DNA of 64,000 nt from Heterobasidion occidentale (lineage: Eukaryota; Basidiomycota; Agaricomycetes; Russulales; Bondarzewiaceae). Location: positions 1,364,001 to 1,428,000 of the forward strand of contig JBCAQO010000001.1 of assembly GCA_039111635.1 (NCBI GenBank), given 5' to 3'. Made by a program: the position numbers and the translations under genes. Of this stretch, positions 11,082-23,763 are shown in pieces; the stretch's first letter is position 1, and each line of letters starts with the position of its first letter. The notes beneath the pieces are model-generated. The model did no database searches. It had not been told where the DNA came from and was given only the letters and a program-made list of their open reading frames with translations.

Positions 11082-13475
11082 TTAGCATTGGCCCAAGAAA
11101 GAATTTTTAGGGAATGGCTGGCCAAAGTCGTCTCGCCACGTCGTCAAGTTCTCGTTGGTGTATGCCTCCATGTACCTGCAGTAATCGAAATCAGCGATAG
11201 TCCACAAGGAAGGGAACTGCAACGAACTCGTTGATGTATGCCTGCGTAGGGAAGTCCGCAGGGTCGCAACCAATATTGATCTTGTCCTTGTGCTGGTACA
11301 CGCGAATGTAATCCACGCGCATCTTGGTCGGGAACGTCAAGTGGTTAAGGTCGACGAAACCGAAGTTGGACGACATGCCCAAGTTGGCAATGATGTACTA
11401 TGTTCTAGCGTCAGCAACCGCACGCCGCCATGCAGGCCTCAAAAATAGCTTTACCATAGGCTCCTGGGGAATAGCACGGGGACCGATCTCAGCTGCTGTA
11501 TCCGCACCCATTCCAGGAGCATTCAGGCGCCAAGCGGTCTTGTTGTTTGCGATCCAAGCAATGTACTAGACAAGCAAAATCGTACACATCGTTCGTGACT
11601 GTAAGAGGAACGAAGGACGCACCGCATCGTCGAACCCAGGTACATATTCAAATCCATAAACAGAGAAACAGCCCTTCTTCAATTCGTAGCAGTTCTGGTC
11701 TGTTTCTGTCACACTTGACACGGCTTGCTGGAAGACACCGCCCATGTAAGAGTTCAGCTCCGTGATGGTATCATTAGGGATGATCAAGTTGGCCGTCGTG
11801 TTCGGCCATTTGTACCCAGCGTTGAATGGCTGAAGAATAGGGGAATTTACGAAAGAGTCAATCCAAAAATGTAGACAGAACGTACTGCAAACTGGCCAGA
11901 TTGCGACACTTGACCAGTAAGCGGATCACCCGTAATCTGACCAGCACAAGGCATCAAAATTTGCACATCTGACAAGCAAGTGACAGACGTACCTGCGCCT
12001 CGAAGATATCAATTTCGGGTGCCGACCGACCGACAAATGTCCCATCTTCATGCATAGGCCCAGGATGCGATTCACCGCTACATGTGCATCGAGACAAACG
12101 CTGACCAGGCAAAAATGAGAGGACACCGTTTTGGCTAGCGTCACCACCGGTTGTCGCCGCGAGCGGCAGCCCACTTTTCGTCTGATTGGCAACTGTACCG
12201 ACATCGCACGAGTCATATGTGTATGGCCACTGCGCAAGGAATCATCAACAAGACAGAACTATCCATACTAGAGAAATCACGAACCATTCCTTCAAGCGAT
12301 GCACCATAACCAGCACGTCCCAGGTTACCCATTGCCCAAACGGCAGGCCAAAGTCCGACAATGTTGTTCGTGCCGGGAAGGGTAATGGACGTCTCAATCA
12401 AGCCGCCGGTGAAGCAGAACTTGTTCCAAGTCGACATCATTCCACCTTGATAATCCAGACCATGAGTTTGCTTCGCTGACAAAGTGATCTCCAGCGCGCC
12501 GTTCTTCGTCGTGATCGCTGCAGGGTCATACCACTCCATATTGTTCGTCTGCCAGTAGTGCAAATCCACGGCTTCCCAATATGGATCGTCTCCGGGATAG
12601 AAAGTGCGCCCATCCTGTTCAAACTCATCTGAAAAGACGAGCTGCAATTCTACACCGTCCTCTGTAAATGATGGACGCGTATATGCCCACTGTGGAGTAT
12701 CCAGGTCGATGAGTCCCCAGTTTCCGGACATGTCGGGAACCTAGCATCGGGCGTGAGAAGAATGCAAGGAGGTATCCTTACAGAGACAGTACCTGTCCAC
12801 TAGCGTTTGTCCCTCCCAGGTTGAAAGCGCCGAGCGTGGAGAGGGAGTGTTTTGTGAAGTATGTGGCTATCGGATACCCAGCGCTACGAGCGAGCGTCAG
12901 AACGGGGATAGGTAATAAATAATGTTATCACGTACAATAGAGCAAAGATCCCGAGCGCAAGGAGTAGTAGACAGCCAAGGTTCATAAGACCACGGTATGT
13001 AAACACAGTGCCGCCTTGATCATTCTTTCTATCGCGTTTTGGATCAGGATTATGGAGAAAGTCGTCAGGCTCTCGGACGTTAGGTGATAGGTCTGCACCC
13101 CATGAAGAAGGATCGGGCGACAATGAGAACTATAAAGACCGCATGAGATCAAAAGCAGAAGGATTTTGATTTCGTGAAATAATAATACTTTGTCCGATAT
13201 TGAAGGGACCACCGATGCGGTCTTCCTCCCACTGGCGTTGGGATAGGGAGATTCGTTCTGGACAATAACAACCATTAACAGGACAACCCATGTAGAAGAA
13301 CGCGGCGAGTTACAAGAGAGGCCGAGCTGTTCATAGTACGCAATGACGGGGGACCTTGAGCGAGCGCGGCCTGCACGCCTCCCTGGCCTCTTACTGAGGG
13401 GGGTAGAAGACTTGTTGTCGAGGGGGTATTGGGATTGGCAGCATAGTAACGCCTCTGGGCATCTGAGGCCATCAT
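11082..13475 (-). CDS. SKN1/KRE6 family beta-glucan synthesis-associated protein, copy B
   Basis: Second tandem paralog of the cell-wall glucan protein. The cytoplasmic N-terminus is low complexity ([20 protein letters not shown] and similar). It is followed by [33 protein letters not shown] and the signal-anchor [19 protein letters not shown]. The lumenal GH16-like part reads [52 protein letters not shown], the [11 protein letters not shown] active-site-like motif, [15 protein letters not shown] and [16 protein letters not shown], with the stop at 11082. The Met at 13475 or 13472 is tentative: CTCTGCAG just before it looks like an acceptor, so a further upstream exon may exist. Intron positions match copy A, which supports origin by duplication. 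It is less GC-rich than copy A. Confidence 0.9.
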
Positions 13476-14392
13476 ATCTGCAGAGGAGGCGAGAAGGGAA
13501 AGGAAAGCGAAGGAGGTCAACGGAGTGTTGATGTGGTAGAGTACAGACAAGGCTGAGCAGAGTGCACTGGCTAAGGAGCGGAAAGCGGTCGACGCCGTTG
13601 GAGACGTTCTCAGACTCCGTCGCTCACTTCATCTTCAGGAATTACGTAATTCTTTCTTCCCATCACGTGCTCGAGGCTCTCAACGCGGCCTTCCCCAATT
13701 GTCAGTCGCCGTCACTCAGCACAGCAACTACATATATTCAAATGTGCTCCCGCAGGGATATAACCCCACTTCACGGATACGAAAAATATTCCACTGAACG
13801 AGTTGGCAGCACCATATTGCCATCGATCTAGAAATGAGGCCCGAGGGGAATAGCTACCCAAGGCCGTCCCTTCAAGTTTTGATGGGGGAATTTACATCAG
13901 GCTTCGACATACATATGTGCTATTTACTTCATCAAACAGAAGAAGGTGCACGAGCCACTGATCAATATGCGCCCCTAGATTGCACCCAATATCGATCTGG
14001 TCCAGAGGCTGATACACACGGATGCAATCAACACTTCTCTTCGTATCTTTGCTGTAAATACTTCGGCCATGTCAATAGACCTTAGAGATACGAGTTCATA
14101 GACAGAAACTTCCTCAAGAGGTTGAAGCCGATGTTTATATCGTAGCGTCGCGGAGTCAAAATCGATCATCAAAGCACCTTCGTGCCGTCAGTGGAGCGAG
14201 GCATACGACTCAGAACTACGGATGTCGCGCTAAGAATTGCAGACAACGGTTAAGGAAATGCAACAAAATGAGAGTCTAATGTCTAATGCTAAGTATATGA
14301 TACCTCCATACATATGGTGAACAAAAACGCATAAACCGCATAGAGCCAACTATATCTGTACAAATACAGGATTCTTCAGCGATCCCGCGTTA
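13476..14392. other. Intergenic with a SKN1 relic
   Basis: Promoter side of SKN1 copy B and 3' side of the UBE2O-like gene. Apart from the decayed SKN1 exon at 13900-14100 I see no gene. The sequence is markedly more AT-rich than the 2.4-10 kb block. Confidence 0.5.
13900..14100 (-). pseudogene. Relic of a third SKN1/KRE6 copy (one C-terminal exon)
   Basis: On the minus strand 14029-13979 reads DCIRVYQPLDQIDIGCN. The matching segment of copy B is [17 protein letters not shown] and of copy A DYIRVYQKPDAINVGCD, so the relic shares 11 of 17 residues with copy B. Upstream the similarity fades into frame-broken sequence with weak traces of the preceding TFPTKMR block. Downstream, the expected FPTQAYIN and the [13 protein letters not shown] end are absent. 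It has the same orientation as copies A and B, and lies directly upstream of B. A short chance match is unlikely given the pattern and position. Confidence 0.7.
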
Positions 14393-17300
14393 CTATGAAC
14401 TCTGTAAAGCTTCAAGTTTCGCGAGTATCCGTCCTAGAGTGATGATGCCCCCCGCCGTCAATCGTGGCACTGCCAAGTCCCGATCAGCCTCTGCATCAGC
14501 TTCTCCAATGGGAGATGCACGGCTCTTCTCGATGAGTGAGCGCGAGTCTTCGAGGACCTTCTGCAGTCGGCCTTGTTTGCGATAGAACCAATTGATTTCT
14601 GCTTCCAAAGAGCCTAGAGGAATCTCGAGAGCACGTCTAACGAACCCGCGAGAGAGGACGTATGCTTTCTCGTTGTACAAACGACTGAGATAACGAGAAC
14701 AGTGATGAGGAGGGTCATACAAAGCTCCATAAGTTCACGTACCTGTTGACAATGCCTTCTTGAGTACCCCTCAGCTTGTCATACGCGGGTTCACAGAACC
14801 AGCTTTACGTGTGGTGGATTAGCATTGATGTTATAAGAAAGATGTGACACTCACGGTTCCTTGACGAGCACGAGGCCCTGTATAGACACCAGGGCTTGGA
14901 GCAAAGATGATCGAGCAGGACTCCACGATTCGCTCTTGTCGCCCGCCCACGTCCCCAGAATAGATAAGCATACTTTACCCTCTTCGTACAAGTTTCTACA
15001 ACAGAACGGATAGATCAGTGGTGTTGGATAGCCAGAGCCGATGAGAGAGAGATACTTACGGATTTACTGCGCAATTGTGAATTTGGTCAGTGTTTAGCGG
15101 TAGGGTGGACAACAGTAACATACCTCTGCCATTTCCGTTTGTCCAACTCAGGAAATAAGCAATTGGTGGGCTTTGTGGAAAGTTTGAATCGAGCATCCAA
15201 TCAATCACAAAAGGCGCATCCTCATATGGTGTGTTTTCAGGGCCGATGATGAGAGAGCGAAGGAGGTCTGATCGATCCTCATAAGCTCTGACAACGATGG
15301 AATCTTTGGATGCTTGGTCAACAAGGTGTTCTCGCCCACAAACCAGTATGTGCTCACCAGGCAAACTGCTTGTCAGCGCTCGGTATTCCTTCTGCAAGCG
15401 AGCCAAGAAACTTCTTGAAGGTTGCGATGGAGTTGTGCTATAAAATGCGTGGTCATGGGGCGCCTGTGGAAGAACATCAAACCGTGACCAAGGAGAAGAC
15501 TCTGCGTCAGTCTTCTGCGGAACATGCGCATCATCGGAACCACTCTTCTCTCCCATGTCCGCATCGTATTTATCCTCTACTGCATCTTTCGGCACATCGG
15601 GCGAAGAAGAACGCACAGTTGACGATGGAACTTGAGACACAGTGGAAGAGTCTGAGTTGGCTAATGGGGCATTACTGGCTATATTGGCGACCACGTCAGC
15701 CCACCATCTCGCATGAGCATCGTCCGGATCAGGGTCGGTGGTTGGTTCAGTTTCCGCCCAAGTGTCTTCATCCACCTCCATAGGTTCATCCTCGTCCGTT
15801 TCTTCCCAATCGCCCTCATCACCATCCGGCGAAGGATGAGACTGCCAATTTCCGTCTTCGTCCATATGCCATACCTCTTCATCGGCATGAATGTGATCGT
15901 GGTCAAGCTCTTCTTGCGTTGACATATCGTCCCCAGAGATCCTCTAACTGCTCGATCGTATCGTACAATTTTGTGAGGCGCTCGAGCGAAAAGATATCTC
16001 TTGATCCACTAGGATATGTAACTTCAACTCTTCCATCCAATCGCAACTGTGTGATGTCAGTCAAGGCTCGACAGGCGGAGAGGAAAGGCCAAGCGCTTAC
16101 ATCGGAGACTTCCCCGAACCAATCGAATGAACGATCGTCAGGTCTGCAAATTCGACCCTCGGTGAGTCGCTCTTGTTCTCGACGGCGTGCAATATCCATT
16201 CCGATGTCGCCCATTAACTTGCGCCATCCTCCGTACGTGCCATTCCCGTGGACTATCGGGGGCTCTCTCACCCACGCTTCAATTTCACCTATTCGTGGTA
16301 TTCTGGGAGCTTCTAAGCCATTGTGCAACCCTTCGGCGTGGATGAAGACGAAATCTCCTCGACGAACGCCTAGACCGTCGAAAGGCGCGGGGGTAGCCGC
16401 CGACCAATCGCTGGTTCCATGAGGATCTAACTCAAGGAGTGACACCAGTTCTACATTGCCCATCTCGCTGTAGCGGACAGAAGCAGTCCGATCCACTGCA
16501 TTGACGGACTGAACAACCGCTGCCCGCTTCTCATCCTCACTCTTCCAAATCACATGGTCTCCAGGCCTCATTGCAGTTTCAGTATGGAAGCATAGACTAA
16601 GGCAGAGGACTACTCACCAGGTATCATATTCATCCGGGTTAAGATAGGGAATGAGATCCGTTGATAATACCACATCTTTTGATCCGTCTTGCCACAGGAC
16701 CTCCACTGTAGTCTGTGTCGACTTCACAACATAAACACGAACCTCGATGGAGCCGCAAATGTCCCCCTCCTTTCCGTGTCGTGTGAACGGAAGACCATCC
16801 GTTCTTCAGAATCACTTTGTCGCCGACCCGCATCATTTGTTCCGCCCGTTTTCGCACAAGTTTGAGCTTAGCGAGGTTTGCTCCATACCAGAAGCGATCC
16901 GGACGAGAAATGCCGGCAGCTTCCTCCGCTGGCAACTAGACGTTGTTCTCCAGTCAATGATATATGATGCGAACTGAAAGGTACACACAGTTTGGTTGAT
17001 GGCTAGCCATGAGATGGCTAGCACGCTGTGCTTAACTTCTACAACTGTGTCGGTGTTTCTTGAAGGTCTTGAGAAGAGCCCGAAAAGGTTTGTAACGCTG
17101 TTGGGGAGTGGTATAATATCCTATACAGCGGTGTTGAGTAGTAAGAGGCAGAGTTAGATGTTGTCACTTACGCTCCCCTTCTCGCCCACTGTGAGACGTG
17201 AGCTGAGTTCTGGCAATCTGACCAACTGGCCATTCGACACATCGACGGTAGCTTCATCGAAGAGCTACACCGTATTAGCCCAGTTCAATAACCAAAAGGA

Positions 17301-17936
17301 GTCGATTGAATTACCTCAACAACCTAGAACAAAGTGAGATAGTGGGACGAGGAGATACACCATACGATTTACCTGACCAATCCAGTTGTCATATGCTACA
17401 TAGTCCCCTGCATCGACATCCGACGGGCTCTCAACATCCGCCATGCTCTTCCATCCTGGCACGGGCACGCCGCTGATCGCGTGCTCCAAACGACCCTTGA
17501 CCTCTACACTTGTTACAACCCCCGACCGGACGTCGTCGATACTTCTCTTGCAGAGGTCTCCTGGTTGAAACATCCGGTCGACGAGAGTGAATTCTGTTTC
17601 TGGGAGAATGTCGCGGATACCGCTAGGAAAGAAGGAAACGCCGACTTCTCCGCGCTCAAGCGGGCGCATGAGTGGGTCACCGTGATCATGGGATGGTGGT
17701 AGGTCTTCCGCGTCGTGCCAACATCTCTAGTGGATGTGCCAGTAGTTAGTGGGAACTCCACAGGCGTCGAGATACGGGCGACAGACCAAAACTATGCCAG
17801 TCTGGTTAGGCGAACTTATTCGTTGTACGATATCCTCTTGATAGAACTGCGCTCGGCACGCAATGAGGGAACGCACACGCTCTTCCAACTTGAAACGAAC
17901 CTTGGTCGGTGCTCTGATGTCATCCTCGAGGGCCAT
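14393..17936 (-). CDS. UBE2O-like E2/E3 hybrid ubiquitin-conjugating enzyme
   Basis: Large E2 that can ubiquitinate substrates without a separate E3. It starts [19 protein letters not shown] at 17936. N-terminal conserved regions include [17 protein letters not shown], the [19 protein letters not shown] block and WIGQV. Further conserved regions follow near 16.9-16.0 kb (for example [20 protein letters not shown]). An acidic stretch ([15 protein letters not shown]) precedes the UBC fold. The UBC part has [33 protein letters not shown] and then [20 protein letters not shown]. The catalytic Cys codon is at 14968-14970. It continues with [36 protein letters not shown] and a C-terminal helix ending [10 protein letters not shown]. 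The active-site context CLSILGTW is typical of UBE2O/BIRC6-type E2s. Many short introns; some internal exon limits are approximate. Confidence 0.9.
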
Positions 17937-18675
17937 TAGAGCAGTATGATATAGAGAATTAGGAAAAGTAGAGCTGGGAAAAGTAGATTCGTAGTAACAA
18001 GTTGTGCTGGTAAGAGAGAGATCGCGCTGTGCTCGAGTCGCAAGCGGCAGCTGCCGGAACCCAACCCCATGATAGGCCTGTAGACTCAAAACACAACGTT
18101 CTTTCGAGTTGACAACGACTACCTGACTCGACCGTATTCCAATGGCCAACACCTCTCGGTCATCGTAGAAGCCAGTAGGTCGACTTTGTTCAATTTTACA
18201 AATATTAATAACTATAAAGGTCGTGGGCACTGGGCACTGGTCAGAAGGATCAAGATTTCGCACGCAGACGCAAATCCTGCGCGCCAGGATTGGCATCCAG
18301 TTGATATCTTCCTAGCAAAACACAAACACCTGACTGTTTTGCGCTGGGAGATAGAGCGTCCCGGCGCGGTATGACTATTGAATATTATAGCGTAGCGTTT
18401 TTTGACTCTTGATGTGGCTTGTCCGAGAAATGGTCTGTATACTATCGCGGGGGAGGACTGCGTAATTCACTGCACCACCACTCAGCGTTCGTTTTCATCT
18501 GACACTAGAGATAAAAAAGGCATATTTACTTCAAAGGGCAGGTTACTACCTTACTAGCCTGCTGTCCTTGCTCCAAGCCTTCATAGAGCCGCTGAGTTCA
18601 ACTTTGATAATCTCAGCAATCTATGCGAGTCCACAAGTGTCGCACTTCCTCCTATTTTCCTCTCACGCGGAGGTC
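17937..18675. other. Divergent intergenic region (UBE2O-like / F-box)
   Basis: About 740 bp between two head-to-head genes. No coding segment is supported; it is AT-rich and presumably holds both promoters and 5' UTRs. Confidence 0.5.
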
Positions 18676-20424
18676 ATGGCATCGTCCCTTAGCCTATTGA
18701 CACTGCCAGCGGAACTAATCCTCAGGATTCTGAAAGATCTAGACTATCTTTCCATTCTTGCGTGCAAAGAAGTGAGTTTTTAGCCCACCCAAATTCATAA
18801 GGACACCCACAACTTTCATCGGCGCAGACATGTCACGGGCTCAAGGCACTCATCGACCAGTCGGCGGCCTTGCAATATACCGTTGCGCTTGCGACTGCCG
18901 GTCAACAAGACGGATTTAGTTCCCGTCTGAGCACCGCAGTGCGGTCACAAATGCTAGCCGATCACCAAGATGCCTGGAGAAAGCTGGAATGGAGCGAGCA
19001 TACGAGCGTCCCAATGAAATCAGGCGGAGTCTGGGAGCTGTATGGGGGCGTCTTCGCAGAGAGTTCAATGGATCGCGAAACCCTATTCTTCAGACAATTA
19101 CCTTCACGCTTGCGAGATATCAAAACTCGCGAATGGCACGTCGATGTCGGATTTCACATTCGCGACTTTGGAATGGATCCATCTCAGGACCTGCTCGTAG
19201 CTCTACAGTGAGTGACACTCTGTATCTCTTTCGGTGTTCGAACGGCATTGACCCTCTAGCAGAGTAGATCTCCCTAATGAAATGTGCAAAATACATCCAC
19301 GTTCAATGTCGACAGGCGCTACACATCCTTCATCTACTAATTCATCTGTACTGCAGCATCCTATTGAAAACACGAATGAGAACTGGGAATATTCTATCGT
19401 CATAAGTGGTGATTGCCTTGGTATCATGTCCAAAGTTGTGGAGACTGCCGGGGTCGATAATCAACTCATAGTGTGGAATTGGAAAACGGGGAAGGTCATG
19501 ATGGTAAGACCACCGTACTCCTCGCTATCCAAATGTTATGTTGAAAGTTTCTTCGCGTTTCTAGTGGTTGAGTGGATACGATCTCAAATCATTTGTGTTC
19601 CTTGACCAACGCTTCGTCTTGGTCGGCCACTTTGATGGAGGACCATCACCCGGAAGTATTCCTGGCCTTGCCATCTACGACCTGAATGTGATGTCTCCCC
19701 AAAAATGTCACATCAAGATAGCTCCTTTTCGCCATTATCTTACTCTTCCTGCTTTGGAGGAAGAGTCGTTTCTACTTGACTTGAGTATCCGCTCCGATCC
19801 TGCACCTGCCTGGGAACCCAGCTCTGACCTGGCTGTCCCCTTCCACACAAAACACGAGGAGCGATTGTTCGCCATCACAATGCTAGGTGTCACCCTAACA
19901 TGGGCACGGACATTGGACCTATTCGTCAATTCGCGGTACATCTTGGAACTAGCCCGCGGCCCATCTCCACCATTTTCTGTAGTGCCTTGGCACCAATGGG
20001 GCCCTCATCACAGCCGCGCGCTGGCGCACCGCCCAAATTGGACCGCCTGGGTCTGCTACGTATATGGAATGAAATTCGTCGAGCCCGCACCAGTCGAACG
20101 CGCTGGAAATCTGATGCTCCAGATCATGGACTTTCACCCAATCAGAGTCGAACGAGTCAAGCAGGGAGAACTGGCGGAAGAAGGATGGACTCTCGTTACC
20201 CTCCCAACTCTGGTGCCCAAGGGCTGGCTGCGCATCGACGTAGAAACAGACCTCCATTTCTCATCAAAGAGATCCCCCTCCCTCCACAAGTGGGCGATGC
20301 TGCTGAATCTTTCATGATCAGTGAAGATACACTGATTGCTCTCGAAGAGGTGTGTGGGTCTGTTGTTGTCGAATCATGGGCCGTGCTGACAGGAACTGAG
20401 AGCAGCGATCTGTACCCCGGATAA
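18676..20424 (+). CDS. F-box domain protein, agaricomycete type
   Basis: Likely substrate adaptor of an SCF ubiquitin ligase. The N-terminal F-box is clear: MASSLSLLTLPAELILRIL, then KDLDYLSILACKE, an intron, and CHGLKALIDQSAALQYTVAL. The rest follows the pattern common in agaricomycete F-box proteins, with beta-rich repeats such as WEYSIVISGDCLGIMSK, QLIVWNWKTGKVMM and SGYDLKSFVFLDQRFVLVG. Introns lie at about 18774-18828, 19209-19260 and 19504-19564. Near 20220-20280 the frame changes without a usable intron; one extra base around the C5 run at 20274-20278 continues into PLPPQVGDAAESFMISEDTL. The 3' end is uncertain. A GTGTGT...CAG intron at 20350-20395 could instead extend the protein into the open frame that ends at 20899. 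Substrate unknown. Confidence 0.75.
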
Positions 20425-21452
20425 TGCATCTGTGGACCTTTTGAACCATGTGGAGTTGTCTAGTCACGATATTGTCATGCATCTAACTTTAAAGCGTCAT
20501 CCAAATCCACACCAGGGCTGTGTATCACCGGCCTTCTGGGCGCCTCGAATGGTCAGAGTAGTGGGACCTCTGGATTGGTTTCATCGTCTCGTTTGGTTGG
20601 CCGAGAATGTTACAGGAGTCTGTGTCTTTGGTAAGCGATCTTCCTTGCGTCATCAAAGAGATCGGCTTTGCATGTACTATGTTCCACGATCGGCGAGAAT
20701 ATATAGGAAGCTGTTGAAGAGGTACGTGGAACCATGGTCCTTTTCACGAGTCATACAATCCATAGATCACCACAGCACTCTCAATGCCACAGGATACACT
20801 CTACATGATTTCATCCTTTTCACGGCGATTCCACGTCCTGATGTGACTGCATTTTGCCTTGTCCGCCTGGAGAAAACGATGTCCCAGAGGACGGCATAGA
20901 TGTATGCTGTGGGTGTTGTAGGATCACTAAGAGCAAGACCCCTATCTCATGGAAGAGCATTATCCCACGAAATTGTCCGCCAGGGAGACTACCTTCCTGA
21001 CCAGTAACATTGTATAAGCGCCAGGGGCTGTAGGCGCTTTGAAGAGCGCTTTGCTTCTCTGACTGGTTTCACTTTTCCTGACGCGAGTCAGTGTCTTTAG
21101 CGCCAATCGGCGGCACAGCTTCATCGACTTGCAGATCAGCGACGAGCGCTCGATCTTTTCATTCACAAGGAACAAGGTTTACTTTGTATGGATGTGATTG
21201 TACCCGTCTACACAAGACGCCCGCATTGCTCCGCCTTCAGGGTGCTCCCAATATGCTATTCAGCCTTGATTGCTTTCCATGGTAGCAAAAATTACGCGAA
21301 TTGACACACAAATAATGCGAGCATGTGGAGCACGTTGTCTGATCCGTGCAACGACCGCTTCGACCGCCTTGTCTGAGTGCAGAAGCATCCGATCAACTGG
21401 TGTAGTTGACGGAACGAGGCGGGCGCCAAGGCATCTTATCTGATACGGCTAG
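20425..21452. other. Possible F-box gene 3' extension, then intergenic
   Basis: 20432-20899 is open on the plus strand (for example DWFHRLVWLAENVTGVCVFG) and may be the last exon of the F-box gene or unrelated sequence. From 20900 to 21452 I see no gene; it should include the promoter of the acetylglutamate synthase gene. Confidence 0.4.
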
Positions 21453-23563
21453 ATGAGATCACTGTTGCGGACTCGGTTGCAAAGTTTTCTCGAGGACAGC
21501 TGCTATAGCTATGCTTCCCCCATGACTCATATAATTACCGCCCTCACCTCCCTTTCCCTCCCAGCACCTCCCGCACCCCTTCTCCACCATGTTCCACCAC
21601 ACCACTCTCCACGGCCCACACAGATTCGCCTCCATCGGCCACAAGGCCCAGTCGGCCAGACCTTCAAGGCGTTCTATGCTGTCCGTCCCTCTCGATTTCT
21701 GTGTCTGTGTCGCAATGCTCACCTATGCCATGTCACCAGACTGTGCGAGGCCTTCGCCAGCTACCAGAGCATGATGACCATGAGTTGCCAAATAACGTAT
21801 GTGGTGGAGTCATCTGCTTGCGCCCAAGACAAACGTCTAACCTCCCCGGTTAGGACTTCATCCTGTCCATCCTACGTGCCAACCCATCCGCGAGAGACGC
21901 CAAATCATATCTGGCCTCCTTTGGTCCTCGCCCCCAACGCACTCCTTCCCCGACCTTCCCCCCTGCTCTTCCCCAAGCGCACCCCCCAGCTCAAGATGAT
22001 CTGAAGACTTCGGCAGTGGTCGAGGAGCTCAAGCCCAGCCCTCTCATCGCGTCTATCCTCAACCCCGTGTATCGCCGCACGGCTCTTGTAAAAGTACAGG
22101 GCCCGTTCACAGAACGACAGCTGGAGAGTATCACCCGAGGCATGGTGTACCTTGAAAAGCTCGGCCTCGTGAGCGTGATCGTCGTAGAGCACGACGACAT
22201 CCCAAAAGGCGATGACGGCGAGCGCGACGCCATCATGCAGCAGACGATGCGCGTCGTCGAGTCGCTCGAAAAACATGGCGCCAAAGCGCGTCCCATACTT
22301 GGCGCCGTGGTCCGATTAGGACCGAAACCTGATGATGATGCCGGACGTGGACCGCAGCGCCATATCCCCGAAGCGCATGCATACCCCTCGGACCTCACCC
22401 CTATCCGCTCAGCGCTGCGCTCTGGAGAGATACCGGTGCTGTCCCCGATGGCCCTTGATTCATTTTGTCGCTCGGTCCGGGTGGAAGCGAATGACGTGGT
22501 CGCCGCCCTGGCCCGAGGCATGGTCGAAGCTGCGGCGCTCGACGGGCACAACAAGCGCAACGCGGACGGCCAAGTGGAGTTCTCGGACGAAGTTGATCTC
22601 ACCCCGTTGCGGCTGATGATCATCAACCGCGAGGGCGGTGTGCCATCCTATGCTCGTTCCGGATACCCGCATCTTCTCATCAACCTTGCATCGGAATACC
22701 ATCACATCCAGGACACGTTTCAGGGCACGTGGGAATCGACGCACCCGACGGCGCTTTCGAACTTGTCATTGGCGCGCACATGCCTGGAGTACATGCCCCC
22801 GACGTCCTCGGCGATCATGGTCAATCACCGCGCGCCGAGCTCGCTTATTGCGAATCTGGTCACGAACAAACCTGCGTTCAGTTCGAGCTTGCCCCATGCC
22901 CTGTTACAGGGAAACCGGAGCCTGACCCCTCATACCCCTACCCTCCTCCGCCGAGGGCTGGACATCTCTGTGATCAAGAACGTAGCCGACATCGACAAGG
23001 CGAAACTCACCGCGCTCCTCGAGCAGTCTTTCAACCGGGTCCTGGATGCGGACGCGTTCTACAAACGCCTCGAGAAGGACCTTGACTTTGTCATCGTAGC
23101 CGGCGACTATGCAGGCGCGGCTATCGTCACCACCGAGCCGTGCCCCAACGCGCCCAACTTCTCGCCCATCGCCTACCTTGACAAATTCGCCGTGCTTCCG
23201 AGCCACCAGGGAGACGGCACGGTCGACTTCCTCTGGGTCGCCCTGCACGACGAGACGTACGGTCTTGGCCTCCCCAACTCCGTCAACCCGAACGGAGGGA
23301 AGGAGGGTCGGGGCGAGGGGCAGGACCTCGTGTGGCGCAGTCGTGCGAACAATCCTGTGAACAAGTGGTACTTCGAGCGCAGCTCGGGTCACATCCGCAT
23401 GGGCGACTGGGTGCTTTTCTGGTGCGACGCGGAGAAGCGGCTGAAGACGGTGGAAGGCCGTCGAGCTTCGGCGGGGTTATCATATATCGAGGAGTGGGAA
23501 CAGGGCAGGCTGTCCTCGTGGGCCGACGCGGTCCCCAAGATACCTTCGAGCTGGAAGCAATGA
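21453..23563 (+). CDS. ARG2: Mitochondrial N-acetylglutamate synthase (Arg2 type)
   Basis: First step of arginine synthesis: acetyl-CoA plus glutamate gives N-acetylglutamate, in mitochondria. The large last exon holds the amino-acid-kinase-like domain and the acetyltransferase domain. The first has FILSILRANPSARDAKSYLA, then RTALVKVQGPFTERQLESIT, LEKLGLVSVIVVEHDD and ALRSGEIPVLSPMALDS. The second has GLDISVIKNVADIDKAKLTA, AGAAIVTTEPC, YLDKFAVLPSHQGDGTVDFL, VWRSRANNPVNKWYFERSSG and GDWVLFWCD. The protein ends KIPSSWKQ. The fungal Arg2 type has this C-terminal acetyltransferase. The N-terminus is less sure. MRSLLRTRLQSF at 21453 could be a mitochondrial presequence, joined in phase through FKAFYA and the exon TVRGLRQLPEHDDHELPNN, but the donor GTCCGT is weak. 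Confidence 0.92.
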
Positions 23564-23763
23564 CCTAGAGGCCACGACATCGTGAAGGGATTGGCGTTGA
23601 CCGCACGTTCCTCTTGTGATCAAACCGAGACGATTATTTGTAGAAACTTATGTATCTTGCTAGGACCTTAGGATATGTATCATGGATCAAGTAAGTAGTA
23701 TATTGCAGCAATCATACATAATCGAACGAAGACGCGGGCCTACACAGGGTAAGAAGCGACGCG

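Noticed and set aside
10269..11088. Minus-strand open frames between the SNAPC1-like gene and SKN1 copy B
   Set aside because: Composition unlike the neighbouring genes, no domain, no splice pattern; treated as intergenic.
21241..21452. Possible arginine attenuator peptide uORF upstream of the acetylglutamate synthase gene
   Set aside because: Short ATG frames exist (for example MLFSLDCFPW) but none has the conserved attenuator pattern, which in any case belongs to carbamoyl-phosphate synthase small subunit genes.
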